Of a DNA stretch of 64,000 nt, positions 8,566-16,916 are shown piece by piece; within the stretch, counting starts at the first letter, position 1, and each line of letters opens with the position of its first letter. A program made the position numbers and the translations under genes. The notes under the pieces are model-generated. The model searched no databases, had not been told where the DNA came from, and saw only the letters and a list, made by a program, of their open reading frames with translations. This stretch comes from UBA11524 sp963590165 (lineage in GTDB: Bacteria > Bacillota > Clostridia > Christensenellales > Aristaeellaceae). The DNA is taken from NCBI GenBank assembly GCA_963590165.1, contig CAVANO010000012.1:24189-88188 (forward strand), given 5' to 3'.

Positions 8566-8794
8566 AAAGCCTTCGCCTCTGCTTTTCCTGCAGGGACGAA
8601 GGCATAGCTTCGCGGTACCACCCGGCTTAGAACGGTGCATGACCGTTCTCTCTCAACGCCCGATCACGGGGGCGAACCGGCGGGGATTGGCCGCTGCTCA
8701 CGGTTGGGATGGCGCATCTGCTCCTGTGCGCCTTCCACCGCCGCGCACTCGCTGAAAAAGGAGGATGAATGCGCCTGAGCCGTTCATCGCTTCT
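8566..8794 (-). ncRNA. T-box leader controlling proS
   Basis: On the minus strand, GGGTGGTACCGCG (about 8623-8611) matches the conserved T-box bulge that binds the uncharged tRNA end. It is followed by the terminator GCCTTCGTCCCTGC / GCAGAGGCGAAGGC (8603-8590 with 8582-8569) and a T run; the T-box sequence can instead pair with the TTCGTCCCT arm to form the antiterminator. Stem I upstream contains the typical GGTGGAAGG element. A TCCCAACCG stretch (8709-8701) is a plausible site for a proline CCC/CCA specifier, but I could not fold the stem with certainty. Uncharged tRNA-Pro should allow read-through into proS. Confidence 0.92.
8569..8603 (-). terminator. T-box terminator hairpin
   Basis: 14-base arms 8569-8582 and 8590-8603 pair with few mismatches and are followed on the minus strand by TTTTTCTTTC. 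This is the OFF state of the proS T-box. Confidence 0.85.
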
Positions 8795-8800
8795 GCACCG

Positions 8801-8829
8801 ATTATACACCCGTGAAGGCGTAAATGCAA
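8801..8829 (-). promoter_or_regulatory. Promoter of the T-box/proS transcript
   Basis: Minus strand TTGCAT (8829-8824), 17-base spacer, TATAAT (8806-8801). The predicted start at about 8794 marks the 5' end of the T-box RNA. Confidence 0.8.
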
Positions 8830-8895
8830 GCCGTTTTTTCTGTGCATCTTCATGGTGCTTCCGCGCGTTTTGCTCTGGTCGTATGCTGAAAATTA

Positions 8896-8904
8896 TGCTA
8901 TAAT
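8896..8904 (+). promoter_or_regulatory. Extended -10 promoter for the AAA+ operon
   Basis: TGCTATAAT forms an extended -10 element (TG at 8896, TATAAT 8899-8904). The -35 position holds only TGGTCG. The start point would be about 20 bases before the ATG at 8933, a short leader with GGAAGGATGG as Shine-Dalgarno. It diverges from the proS promoter. Confidence 0.6.
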
Positions 8905-8932
8905 GGATTGACAATTTGCTGCGGAAGGATGG

Positions 8933-10828
8933 ATGACCGTGAACAGCTTGATTCCCAGATGGTATCGGGAACTGGAGCTCTTTTGCGCCGTAAAGCCGAT
9001 GCTGGTTTTAGAGGGGCGCGTGATGGATCAGGTGCGCGTGCCGGTGACAGGTTCCTTGGCAGAAGATACCCTGCTGCCGCTGAGCGCATTTCTGAACAGC
9101 TACCTGACAGATGCAGGCTATGAGCAAGTGGTATTTTATTCAAACCTCGTCGGGCTGATGAATCCGTATGCGCCGGATATGACGGAGCAATTTGCCAAGA
9201 CCTACGGCGTGCAGATGTCAAACGGTGCGATTCCTGCGGAATTCAAGGGCAATGATGCAGCGACCGCGCCGAACCTCATCCGCCGCGCAATGATGCAGGG
9301 GCAACATTCCACCGCGATTGTGCTGGAAATGGCAAGCCGCTATGTCGTTTCCCCGGACAGGCTCGACCAGCAGGAAGTCAACAGCTTCAATCTGCTGCTG
9401 CAGTCGGCGCTGTCATCCGCCACCGTCCGCACAAAAATGGGCAAGAAGCCGAATCTGCTGATTCTGCTGGTCAATAAGCTCAACGACCTGCCGACATGGT
9501 TCTATCTGGACAACCCCGTCTGCAAAACCATTACGTTCGAGGCTCCTGACCGCGATGAACGCATGCGTTTCCTGAGCGGCAGCGCGTGGCCGTCCTTCTT
9601 CGACGCCTCGGTGTACCGCACGGATATGCCGTATTATCAGGAGCATCCGGATGATTTGCGGAAGCTGCGCGAGAAGTTCGTAGGCGTAACCGAAGGCATG
9701 ACGTTTACCGAGCTGGACGCGCTTAGGCGGATGTCCCGCGCGCAGTGCGGCGCCATCCGCGAGCTGTGCAGTATCGTCGACCTGTACAAGTACGGCATCC
9801 ATGAGAATCCGTGGGAAAAGCTGTCCATGGAGAGCCTGCAAACCGCCAAGAGCGACTTCCAGAAGCGCATCAAGGGACAGGACGCGGCGCTCGAACGCAC
9901 GCTGGACGTCATCAAACGCGCCGTGACAGGGCTGAACGGCGCCAATTCCTCCGGCACAGGCAAACCCAAGGGCGTGCTGTTCTTCGCCGGTCCGACCGGC
10001 ACGGGCAAGACAGAAACCGCCAAGGCGCTTGCCGAGAAGATTTTCGGCGATGAATCCGCCTGCGTGCGCTTTGACATGAGCGAATACGGTCAGAGCCACT
10101 CCGACCAGAAGCTGCTCGGCGCACCGCCCGGCTATGTCGGCTACGAGGCAGGCAGCCAGCTGACAAACGCCGTCAAGAAGAACCCCTTCTGCATCCTGCT
10201 GTTCGATGAAATCGAGAAGGCGCACCCGTCTATTTTCGATAAGTTCCTGCAGATTCTTGAGGACGGCCGTCTGACAGACGGTCAGGGGCACACCGTCTAT
10301 TTCTCCGAAACAATTATCATCTTCACGTCCAACCTCGGCATGTACGTCAAGGACGCGCTCGGACAGCGGCATCAAAATGTGTCGTATGACATGCCGTATG
10401 AGGAGGTTACGCAACGTCTCCGTGCGGCGGTGGAAGATTACTTTAAGCTTGAGCTGGGTCGTCCGGAAATCCTCAACCGAATCGGCGAGAACATCGTTAT
10501 TTTCGACTTCATCCGTCAGGAGGCAGGCAAAGCAATTCTCCGCGGACAGGTCGATAAGCTGATTCGCCGCCTGAAGGAGCAGAAGAACCTGACGCTCGTT
10601 GTGCCGGATGAAAGCTATGCGCAGCTGTCCGACGCGGCGCTGGCGGATTTGAGCAACGGCGGACGCGGCATCGGTAATCAGGTCGAGGCGCTGCTGATTA
10701 ATCCGCTGGCAAGAACCCTGTTTGACAGCGGCGTGACCGAGCACGCAACGGTGACGGTGGACGCGTTTGACACCGCCGCACAGCCGCCGGCGCTGAAATG
10801 TACGATTGAAAAGGAGGAACAACCATGA
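8933..10828 (+). CDS. ClpB/ClpA-D2-like AAA+ ATPase with a degenerate N-terminal AAA module
   Basis: 631 residues. The C-terminal half (about 310-620) is a ClpA/B-type D2 module: Walker A GPTGTGKT at 353-360, pore loop GYVGYE at 400-405, Walker B ILLFDEIEKAH near 421-431, TSN sensor 1 near 465 and a GGRG sensor-2 arginine near 580. The first 220 residues look like an AAA fold that has lost Walker A but keeps a sensor-like LLILLVNKLNDLPTWF strand and a PDRDERMRFL helix. It lacks the Clp N-domain, the M-domain and a ClpP-binding tripeptide that I can see. It is probably an unfoldase or remodelling ATPase of unknown target. Its stop overlaps the next gene (ATGA), implying an obligate partner. 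Confidence 0.8.
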   Translation: MTVNSLIPRWYRELELFCAVKPMLVLEGRVMDQVRVPVTGSLAEDTLLPLSAFLNSYLTDAGYEQVVFYSNLVGLMNPYAPDMTEQFAKTYGVQMSNGAIPAEFKGNDAATAPNLIRRAMMQGQHSTAIVLEMASRYVVSPDRLDQQEVNSFNLLLQSALSSATVRTKMGKKPNLLILLVNKLNDLPTWFYLDNPVCKTITFEAPDRDERMRFLSGSAWPSFFDASVYRTDMPYYQEHPDDLRKLREKFVGVTEGMTFTELDALRRMSRAQCGAIRELCSIVDLYKYGIHENPWEKLSMESLQTAKSDFQKRIKGQDAALERTLDVIKRAVTGLNGANSSGTGKPKGVLFFAGPTGTGKTETAKALAEKIFGDESACVRFDMSEYGQSHSDQKLLGAPPGYVGYEAGSQLTNAVKKNPFCILLFDEIEKAHPSIFDKFLQILEDGRLTDGQGHTVYFSETIIIFTSNLGMYVKDALGQRHQNVSYDMPYEEVTQRLRAAVEDYFKLELGRPEILNRIGENIVIFDFIRQEAGKAILRGQVDKLIRRLKEQKNLTLVVPDESYAQLSDAALADLSNGGRGIGNQVEALLINPLARTLFDSGVTEHATVTVDAFDTAAQPPALKCTIEKEEQP

Positions 10829-11475
10829 CGAGCTATGACTCCCGCCGCAATTCGGGCGATTCATTCAGGAAGAGTATGTCCGACATTGCGCGCGACCTGT
10901 GGGGTGAGCATCCGGCAGCGGAGGCTTCGTTCCAACCTGCAAAATCAGAAGAAGTAGAAATCATAAAAGAAAACGAGCCGAAGGCTCCTCCGCCGCTGGA
11001 GGAGATGTGGAAGGTTGCCGATGAGCCGATTGACTGGACAGAGGTGCTCGCTTCGCCGGAATCGCCGGACGGGTTGACACCGCAGATTCAGTGGGATTTG
11101 TACCGGCAATATGCCGCACAGGTGCTTTCGGGTGACCTCGATGCCTACCGCGCAGTGCTGACTGCTGTCGAGCCGCTGAATGATTTGCTGCCGTACGCCG
11201 ACAGCATTTCCGCCGAGCCGGAAAGTGCCGACAAGCTGACCGCATGCTGGACGGTGCAGGAGGAACGCTATCAGGCGGACGGCGAGCGCTATGTCTGCAC
11301 CCTGTCGCTGCGGATTGCCCGTGATTTGCTGGCTGTCCTGCCGGTGAATCATGTCATCGTCACGGCCATGCAGGGCGAGAATCCGCTCAGGACGATTGAT
11401 TTTCCTCGCAAGACCCTTCAAAAGGTGAAGGTTCCCTTCGCCGACCCGATTGCACTCGTCAATTCATTGGAATAA
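10825..11475 (+). CDS. Unknown protein coupled to the AAA+ ATPase
   Basis: 216 residues that I do not recognise. It has no signal peptide or membrane segment. The first 60 residues are polar and probably flexible, with RKSMSDIARDLWGEHP near the N-terminus that could form a short amphipathic helix. The rest is mixed alpha/beta, ending with a strand-rich block around RYVCTLSLRIARDLLAVLP. The ATG overlaps the ATPase stop by 4 bases and follows AAAGGAGGAACAACC. The two genes have their own promoter and terminator, so an adaptor or substrate-recruiting role for the ATPase is the simplest inference; nothing in the sequence proves it. Confidence 0.7.
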   Translation: MTSYDSRRNSGDSFRKSMSDIARDLWGEHPAAEASFQPAKSEEVEIIKENEPKAPPPLEEMWKVADEPIDWTEVLASPESPDGLTPQIQWDLYRQYAAQVLSGDLDAYRAVLTAVEPLNDLLPYADSISAEPESADKLTACWTVQEERYQADGERYVCTLSLRIARDLLAVLPVNHVIVTAMQGENPLRTIDFPRKTLQKVKVPFADPIALVNSLE

Positions 11476-11480
11476 TCGAA

Positions 11481-11518
11481 AAAACGGCAGCACCCATGCA
11501 AACAGGGTGCTGCCGTTT
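11481..11518. terminator. Bidirectional terminator between the AAA+ operon and the DEAD-box helicase
   Basis: AAAACGGCAGCACCC (11481-11495) and GGGTGCTGCCGTTT (11505-11518) form a strong hairpin. Minus-strand read-out ends in TTTTTT; the plus-strand read-out has a weaker TTTGATTATC. It serves both convergent genes. Confidence 0.85.
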
Positions 11519-11520
11519 GA

Positions 11521-13140
11521 TTATCTTTCCCCATTGCGTCCGCGTGCGCGGTTCACACGGCGTACAGGCTGCCCCATGCCCTTCGCGGAGGCATGCGCGT
11601 CAGATGGCCGCGAAGCAGATTGCCGCGATGCGGATGGATGCGATGCAGATGGACGCGAAGCAGAAGGCCGCGAAACAGAAGGCCGCGAAGCGGCTTCAGG
11701 CTTTGCCGGTGCAGCGCTGAAATGCACCTTGCCGTCGCGCCCGATGATGACCGGCTGACCGCCCTTGGCAGGACGCGCGGATGCAGGTCCGAAGCGCGGC
11801 ATCGGCTTCGCCGCAGGAATCGGCTTCGCCGCAGGAACCGGCTTCCCGGTTACCGGGTTCCCGGTTGCCGGCTTCCCGGTTGCCGGATTTCCGCTCATCG
11901 GCTTTCCGGCATGCTGCATAGGCTTGCGTTCCGGCACAGGATTTCCCTGACGCGTCAGCTTCTGCGGACGGGGTGTACGCGGCTTGGGTTCGCTGGGCGT
12001 GGTTACCTCCATCGGCCAGTCGCTCTCCCGAAGCGGCAGTCGCTTGCCGAGCAGTTTCTCGACCTGCCCGAGCTGCTTCACCTCGTCGATGCAGCAGAAG
12101 GAGATGGCAGTGCCGTCGCGTCCGGCGCGTCCCGTTCTGCCGATGCGGTGGACATACGCCTCCGGCTCCATAGGCATATCGTAGTTGATGACGTGGCTCA
12201 GTCCGGCGATGTCGATGCCGCGCGCGGCGATGTCCGTCGCAATGAGCACCTTGCATTCGCCGCTCTTGAAGGCATTCAGCGCCGACTGGCGAGCGTTCTG
12301 GCTCTTGTCGCCGTGGATGGATACCGCTTCAATGCCCTCGCGCTTCAGCTCGCGGACAATGCGGTCTGCGCCATGCTTCGTGCGGCTGAAAACGAGCGCG
12401 TTCTCGACATCGGGGCTGCGAAGAATCTGCGCAAGCAGGTATTTCTTGTTCACCTTGTCCACATAATACAGGTACTGGTCGATTTTCTTGACGGCTGACG
12501 ACACCGGGTCAACCTTGACCGATTCAGGGGAATCGAGCAAATCCATCGCAAGCTTTTCGACTTCCTCCGGCATCGTCGCGGAGAACATCAGCGTCTGGCG
12601 CTTTTCCGGCAGCTTTTCGGCGATTCGCCGGACATCATGGATGAAGCCCATATCCAGCATACGGTCAGCCTCATCCAGCACGAAGGTTTCGACATGGTCA
12701 AGGTGTACAAAGCCCTGATTCATCAAGTCCCACAGACGTCCCGGGCAGGCGATGACCACGTCCGCGCCGCGCTGCAGGGCGTTTACCTGCCCCTGCTGAT
12801 TCACGCCGCCGAAAATCACCGCCGGATAGACGGGCAGTCCCTTGCCGTAGAGCACGAAATTATCATAAATTTGCTGGGCAAGTTCGCGGGTCGGCGTAAG
12901 AATCAGTGCACGGATCATTCGCGGCTGACCGAAACGCACGGGATTCTTGGCAAGGCGCTGAATCATGGGAAGCGCAAACGCGGCAGTCTTGCCAGTACCG
13001 GTCTGCGCGCAGCCGAGCACGTCCCTGCCGGACAAAACCAGCGGAATGGTGCTCTGCTGAATGGGAGTTGGCGTTTCATAGCCTGCCGTCTTGACATTTT
13101 TGAGCAGCAGGGGCATCAGGTTCAAGTCATCAAATTGCAT
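11521..13140 (-). CDS. DEAD-box ATP-dependent RNA helicase (RhlE/CshA type) with repetitive C-terminal tail
   Basis: 539 residues. The helicase core (1-375) shows every family motif: the Q motif with PTPIQQ, AQTGTGKT (motif I), PTRELAQQ (Ia), DEADRML (II), SATMP (III), and RIGRTGRAGR (VI). It unwinds RNA duplexes in ribosome assembly or mRNA decay. The tail is low-complexity: alternating GNPATGKP-type units near 440-465, then repeated RPSAS pentapeptides near 505-525, and a basic end RVNRARGRNGER suited to RNA binding. The pentapeptide section is a 15-bp tandem repeat at DNA level, so its length may vary among strains. Shine-Dalgarno (TTGGAA) is weak. Confidence 0.92.
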   Translation of the reverse strand: MQFDDLNLMPLLLKNVKTAGYETPTPIQQSTIPLVLSGRDVLGCAQTGTGKTAAFALPMIQRLAKNPVRFGQPRMIRALILTPTRELAQQIYDNFVLYGKGLPVYPAVIFGGVNQQGQVNALQRGADVVIACPGRLWDLMNQGFVHLDHVETFVLDEADRMLDMGFIHDVRRIAEKLPEKRQTLMFSATMPEEVEKLAMDLLDSPESVKVDPVSSAVKKIDQYLYYVDKVNKKYLLAQILRSPDVENALVFSRTKHGADRIVRELKREGIEAVSIHGDKSQNARQSALNAFKSGECKVLIATDIAARGIDIAGLSHVINYDMPMEPEAYVHRIGRTGRAGRDGTAISFCCIDEVKQLGQVEKLLGKRLPLRESDWPMEVTTPSEPKPRTPRPQKLTRQGNPVPERKPMQHAGKPMSGNPATGKPATGNPVTGKPVPAAKPIPAAKPMPRFGPASARPAKGGQPVIIGRDGKVHFSAAPAKPEAASRPSVSRPSASRPSASHPSASRQSASRPSDAHASAKGMGQPVRRVNRARGRNGER

Positions 13141-13190
13141 TCAGGTATTTCCAATCTATTCATTCTTCGGTGCAAAAAACACCATCTTGC

Positions 13191-13219
13191 ATTATAGCAC
13201 AATCCCGAAGGCGAAACAA
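13191..13219 (-). promoter_or_regulatory. Promoter of the DEAD-box helicase
   Basis: Minus strand TTGTTT (13219-13214), 17 bases, TATAAT (13196-13191), the -10 preceded by TGTGC. The start point is about 40 bases before the ATG. Confidence 0.65.
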
Positions 13220-13244
13220 GCGGAAAGTTACGGCGAAACAGATC

Positions 13245-13264
13245 AAGGGACGAAGTCCCCCTTG
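13245..13264. repeat. GGGAC-GAA-GTCCC intergenic hairpin
   Basis: CAAGGGACGAAGTCCCCCTTG folds with a GGGAC/GTCCC stem, a GAA loop and outer CAAG/CTTG arms. The same core recurs at 32806-32818 (as GGGGACTTCGTCCCC) and at 52572-52588. It sits just upstream of the beta-mannosidase promoter. Confidence 0.6.
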
Positions 13265-13282
13265 ACCCGTTTTATGTGAGCG

Positions 13283-13312
13283 TTGACACGCCTGATTCCT
13301 GCATGCTATAAT
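13283..13312 (+). promoter_or_regulatory. Promoter of the beta-mannosidase gene
   Basis: TTGACA (13283-13288), 18-base spacer, TATAAT (13307-13312) with an upstream TG making an extended -10. The start point is about 13319. Confidence 0.8.
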
Positions 13313-13345
13313 AGCACATCACACCCCATCCGAAGGAGAATACCA

Positions 13346-15802
13346 ATGACCAAACGCATTGATTTAGGCGGCACATGGCGCATGCATGCCGTCAGCGAAA
13401 CGCACTGGCATGACGCGCATGTCCCCGGCAGCGTCTATGCCGACCTGATGGCGGACGGCACGATGCCCGACCCGTTCTGGCGCGACAATGAACTGGATGC
13501 CTTCGAGCGTATGAAGCAGGATTACGCGTACCGGCGCACGTTTGACGTTTCGGCAGACGATTTGGCGCACGACCATGTCGAGCTGGTGTTTGAAGGGCTC
13601 GATACGCTTGCGCATATTCTGCTGAACGGGCAGGAAATCGCCTTCGCGGATAATATGCATATCACGTGGTGCTTTGACGTGAAACGCCTGCTGCACGCGG
13701 GCGAAAACACGCTGGAAGTCCGCTTTGATTCGCCGATTCTGTACTGCGCAAGGCGTGCCGAGGAATCACCCGGCTGGGAGACGTCCGACGCGACGCCCGG
13801 CTTCCGGCATCTGCGGAAGGCGCACTGCATGTTCGGCTGGGACTGGGGTCCCCGTCTGCCGGATGCGGGCATCTGGCGGCCTGTTGCTCTGCGGCTGTGG
13901 GATGCGGCGAGGCTTGAAAATGCGCTGATTCTGCAGGCGCATGAGGACAATGCCGTTACGCTGACCATCCGCCCCGAAATCATCGGTGAAGCAGCCTGGT
14001 CAGCCGAAATCACCGCGCCGGACGGAATGACGGTGACCATTGCTGAAAATCAGGCAGCAGAGCAAGCCGTGCGCATCGAGCATCCGCAGCTGTGGTGGCC
14101 GAACGGGCTTGGCAGTCAGCCGCTGTACCGCGTGACTGTCCGCCTGTCAAACGGCGACAGCAAAACATGGCGCATCGGTCTGCGCACGATGACGGTCAGC
14201 CGCGAAAAGGACGAATGGGGCGAGGAATTCTGCCATGTGGTCAACGGGGTGAAGGTGTTCGCGATGGGTGCGGATTACGTGCCGGAAGACAGCATCCTGT
14301 CGCGCGTCACGCCTGAACGCACGCGCCGCCTGTTGGCAGACTGCAAGGCCGCGCATTTCAACACCATCCGCGTCTGGGGCGGCGGCTATTATCCGGATGA
14401 CGCGTTCTTCGATGCATGCGATGAGCTCGGTCTGATGGTCTGGCAGGATTTGGCGTACGCCTGCGCCTTCTATGACCTCACGGACGATTTCGAACGCTCC
14501 GTCCGCATCGAAACGGCGCAGAATGTCGCACGAATCCGCCATCACGCCTCCCTGGCGCTCATCTGCGGCAACAACGAGATGGAAATGTTCGTGGCGAACG
14601 CGAATAACGCGCTCATCAACCACCGAACATGGGAGTTTGTGCCGACCCATCCGCATCACATCACCGATTACATCAAGCTGTTTGAATACGTCCTGCCGCC
14701 GATTGTCCGCGAGCATGCGCCGCAGACGTTCTGGTGGCCGGCATCGCCCTCGTCCGGCGGCTGCTTCGACAACCCGAATGACGAGAACCGCGGTGACGCG
14801 CATTACTGGGATGTCTGGCACGGCGAAAAACCCTTCACGGACTATCGGAAGCACTTCTTCCGCTATGCATCGGAATTCGGTTTCCAGTCGTTTCCATGCC
14901 TGAAGACGGTCGAAGCGTTCACCTTGCCGGGGGATCGCAACATATTCAGCCGCGTCATGGAGCGTCATCAGCGCAACGAGGCGGCAAACGGCAAAATTCT
15001 CTCGTATCTCTCGCAGACATTCCGCTATCCGAACAGCTTTGATGATTTGCTGCTCGCGTCCCAACTGATGCAGGCAGAGGCCATCCGCTACGGTGTGGAG
15101 CACTGGCGGCGTCATCGCGGACGGTGCATGGGCGCCGTCATCTGGCAGCTCAACGACATCTGGCCGGTCGCGTCATGGGCAAGCATCGATTATTTCGGGC
15201 GATGGAAGGCGCTGCATTACGCGGCGAAGCGTTTCTTTGCACCGGTGATGATTTCCGCCGAGGAACACGGCGAACTCGACCAGCATCCGCGCATCATCAC
15301 GTATCATCCCGAACCGGTTGAACGCAGTTTCCGCCTGAACGTATGCAACGAAACGATGCAGGACGTAACCGGCGAAGTCACATGGGCACTGCGCACGCCT
15401 GACGGCACTGTCATCCAGCAGGGCAGTCAGCCGCTGACCGTCCCTGCGATGAACGCAAGATGGCTGGACAAAATCAACTGTGCAGATGCCTCGCTGACAG
15501 GGCATTACGTCAGCTTTGCATTTTTCGTGAATGGAGAAGCTGTTTCCGAGGGAACATGCATCTTCTGCGCGCCGAAGCACTTTGCGTTTGCCGACCCCTG
15601 CCTGACGGTCGAAACGCGCGGCAATACGCTTCTTGTCACGTCACACGCTTACGCCCGTCAGGTCTGGCTGGAATCCGAGGATGCTGACCTGCTGCTGGAT
15701 GACAACGCGTTTGACATGAACCCCGGCATGAAGGAAGTGCACGTTCTCCGCGGTACAGCATCGCATGTCCGCGTCCGCAGCGTGTGGGATATCGGGCGGT
15801 AA
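13346..15802 (+). CDS. GH2 family beta-mannosidase
   Basis: 818 residues. It has the sandwich and barrel layout of family GH2: an N-terminal jelly-roll with WRMHAVSETHWHDAHVPGSV and DYAYRRTF, the WGGGYYPDDAFFDACDELG barrel strand, the acid/base glutamate in CGNNEMEMF (residue 411) and the nucleophile in ASEFGFQSFP (residue 510). WDWGPRLPDAGIW near 160 is characteristic of beta-mannosidases within GH2. No signal peptide is present, so it is a cytoplasmic enzyme that would release mannose from imported manno-oligosaccharides. It is transcribed alone, with its own promoter and terminator. An in-frame extension to 13283 lies inside the promoter and is rejected; the ATG has AAGGAGAA upstream. Confidence 0.92.
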   Translation: MTKRIDLGGTWRMHAVSETHWHDAHVPGSVYADLMADGTMPDPFWRDNELDAFERMKQDYAYRRTFDVSADDLAHDHVELVFEGLDTLAHILLNGQEIAFADNMHITWCFDVKRLLHAGENTLEVRFDSPILYCARRAEESPGWETSDATPGFRHLRKAHCMFGWDWGPRLPDAGIWRPVALRLWDAARLENALILQAHEDNAVTLTIRPEIIGEAAWSAEITAPDGMTVTIAENQAAEQAVRIEHPQLWWPNGLGSQPLYRVTVRLSNGDSKTWRIGLRTMTVSREKDEWGEEFCHVVNGVKVFAMGADYVPEDSILSRVTPERTRRLLADCKAAHFNTIRVWGGGYYPDDAFFDACDELGLMVWQDLAYACAFYDLTDDFERSVRIETAQNVARIRHHASLALICGNNEMEMFVANANNALINHRTWEFVPTHPHHITDYIKLFEYVLPPIVREHAPQTFWWPASPSSGGCFDNPNDENRGDAHYWDVWHGEKPFTDYRKHFFRYASEFGFQSFPCLKTVEAFTLPGDRNIFSRVMERHQRNEAANGKILSYLSQTFRYPNSFDDLLLASQLMQAEAIRYGVEHWRRHRGRCMGAVIWQLNDIWPVASWASIDYFGRWKALHYAAKRFFAPVMISAEEHGELDQHPRIITYHPEPVERSFRLNVCNETMQDVTGEVTWALRTPDGTVIQQGSQPLTVPAMNARWLDKINCADASLTGHYVSFAFFVNGEAVSEGTCIFCAPKHFAFADPCLTVETRGNTLLVTSHAYARQVWLESEDADLLLDDNAFDMNPGMKEVHVLRGTASHVRVRSVWDIGR

Positions 15803-15847
15803 GATGAAATTGTTACAATTCAAAAGGTGACGCTTGCCTGAAAATCA

Positions 15848-15876
15848 GGGGAAAGGGGTTGCTCTTTCCCTTTTTT
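15848..15876 (+). terminator. Terminator of the beta-mannosidase gene
   Basis: GGGAAAG (15849-15855), 8-base loop, CTTTCCC (15864-15870) and six T residues. Confidence 0.8.
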
Positions 15877-15932
15877 CATGGCATAATGGAACATGGTGAT
15901 CTATCCCATTTTATAGAAGCAATTGCACACGC

Positions 15933-15974
15933 TTCGCGTGGTTTCCTTCGCGTGATTTCCTTCGCGTAGTATCT
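15933..15974. repeat. 14-bp tandem repeat, three copies
   Basis: Three consecutive units of the form TTCGCGTGRTTTCC lie 30 bases before rbgA. It is one of several 14-18 bp arrays in this window. Confidence 0.8.
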
Positions 15975-16004
15975 CCGCAATGCGCCGTGCATGAGGTTAA
16001 GGCA

Positions 16005-16916
16005 ATGGATATTAACTGGTACCCCGGCCATATGGCCAAAGCAAAGCGGCTGCTGGCAGATCAGCTCAGCCGTGTCGATGCAGCCGTCGAGCTGTGCGAT
16101 GCGCGCCTGCCCTACTCCAGCCGCAATCCCGATCTGGACAGGCTCCTCGCGGGCAAGAAGCGCGTCCTGCTGCTCAACAAGGCAGATCTCGCCGACCCTG
16201 CGGCAACAAGCGCGTGGCTGAACACCTTCCGTGCGCAGGGCATTGATGCCGCGCCGTACTCCGCATCCACCGGAAAGGCAAAGGATGCGCTCGCCGTCAT
16301 CGACCGTGCCGCGAAGGAGGTCGTTGAACGTGCCGCACAGCGCGGCATCCGCAAGACCGTCAAGGTCATGGTCGTCGGCGTGCCGAATGTCGGCAAGAGC
16401 ACGTTCGTCAACAAGCTGCACGGCGGGAACATCGCCAAGACAGGCGACCGCCCCGGTGTCACACGCGCCAATCAGTGGGTGCACATCACGCCGTATCTCG
16501 ACCTGCTGGACACGCCCGGTCTGCTCTGGCCTCGCCTCGATGATCAGCTGGCTGCGCGCCGCCTGTGCTACATCGGCACGGTCAAGGATGACGTGGTTGA
16601 CTTGCCGATGCTGACGATTCACCTGCTGCAGGACATGCTCAAGGTGCAGCCCGAGGCGGTCTTGCAGCGCTTCCGCTTCGATGACCCGACGCTGCGCGGC
16701 GAGGCGTTGCTCGAGGCCGTCTGCAAGGGACGCGGGTTCCTGATGAAGGGCGGCGTGTGCGACTACGACCGTTGCTGCGCCGTGGTGCTGGATGAATTCC
16801 GCGCAGGCAAGCTCGGCCGCATGACGCTTGAGCTTCCGCAGAAGAAGCCAAGGCTGACGATTCCCGGTGCCGAAGCCGCTCAGCCGCCGGAGGAGGCGCC
16901 TCATGGCGAAGATTGA
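16005..16916 (+). CDS. rbgA: Ribosome biogenesis GTPase A
   Basis: 303 residues. It is a circularly permuted GTPase: the G4 motif NKAD (near 58) comes before the P-loop GVPNVGKST (about 125-133) and G3 DTPG (169). The N-terminal MDINWYPGHMAKAKR and C-terminal ANTAR-like RNA-binding helices match RbgA/YlqF, which acts late in 50S subunit assembly. The start at 16005 gives the conserved N-terminus and has GAGG nine bases upstream; a GTG at 15987 would add six residues. It overlaps rnhB by 14 bases, as in the ylqF-rnhB pair of Bacillus. Confidence 0.94.
   Translation: MDINWYPGHMAKAKRLLADQLSRVDAAVELCDARLPYSSRNPDLDRLLAGKKRVLLLNKADLADPAATSAWLNTFRAQGIDAAPYSASTGKAKDALAVIDRAAKEVVERAAQRGIRKTVKVMVVGVPNVGKSTFVNKLHGGNIAKTGDRPGVTRANQWVHITPYLDLLDTPGLLWPRLDDQLAARRLCYIGTVKDDVVDLPMLTIHLLQDMLKVQPEAVLQRFRFDDPTLRGEALLEAVCKGRGFLMKGGVCDYDRCCAVVLDEFRAGKLGRMTLELPQKKPRLTIPGAEAAQPPEEAPHGED

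Noticed and set aside
8514..8640. N-terminal extension of proS
   Set aside because: The extra codons run through the T-box motif and terminator; the ATG at 8514 has a good Shine-Dalgarno and gives the normal protein length.
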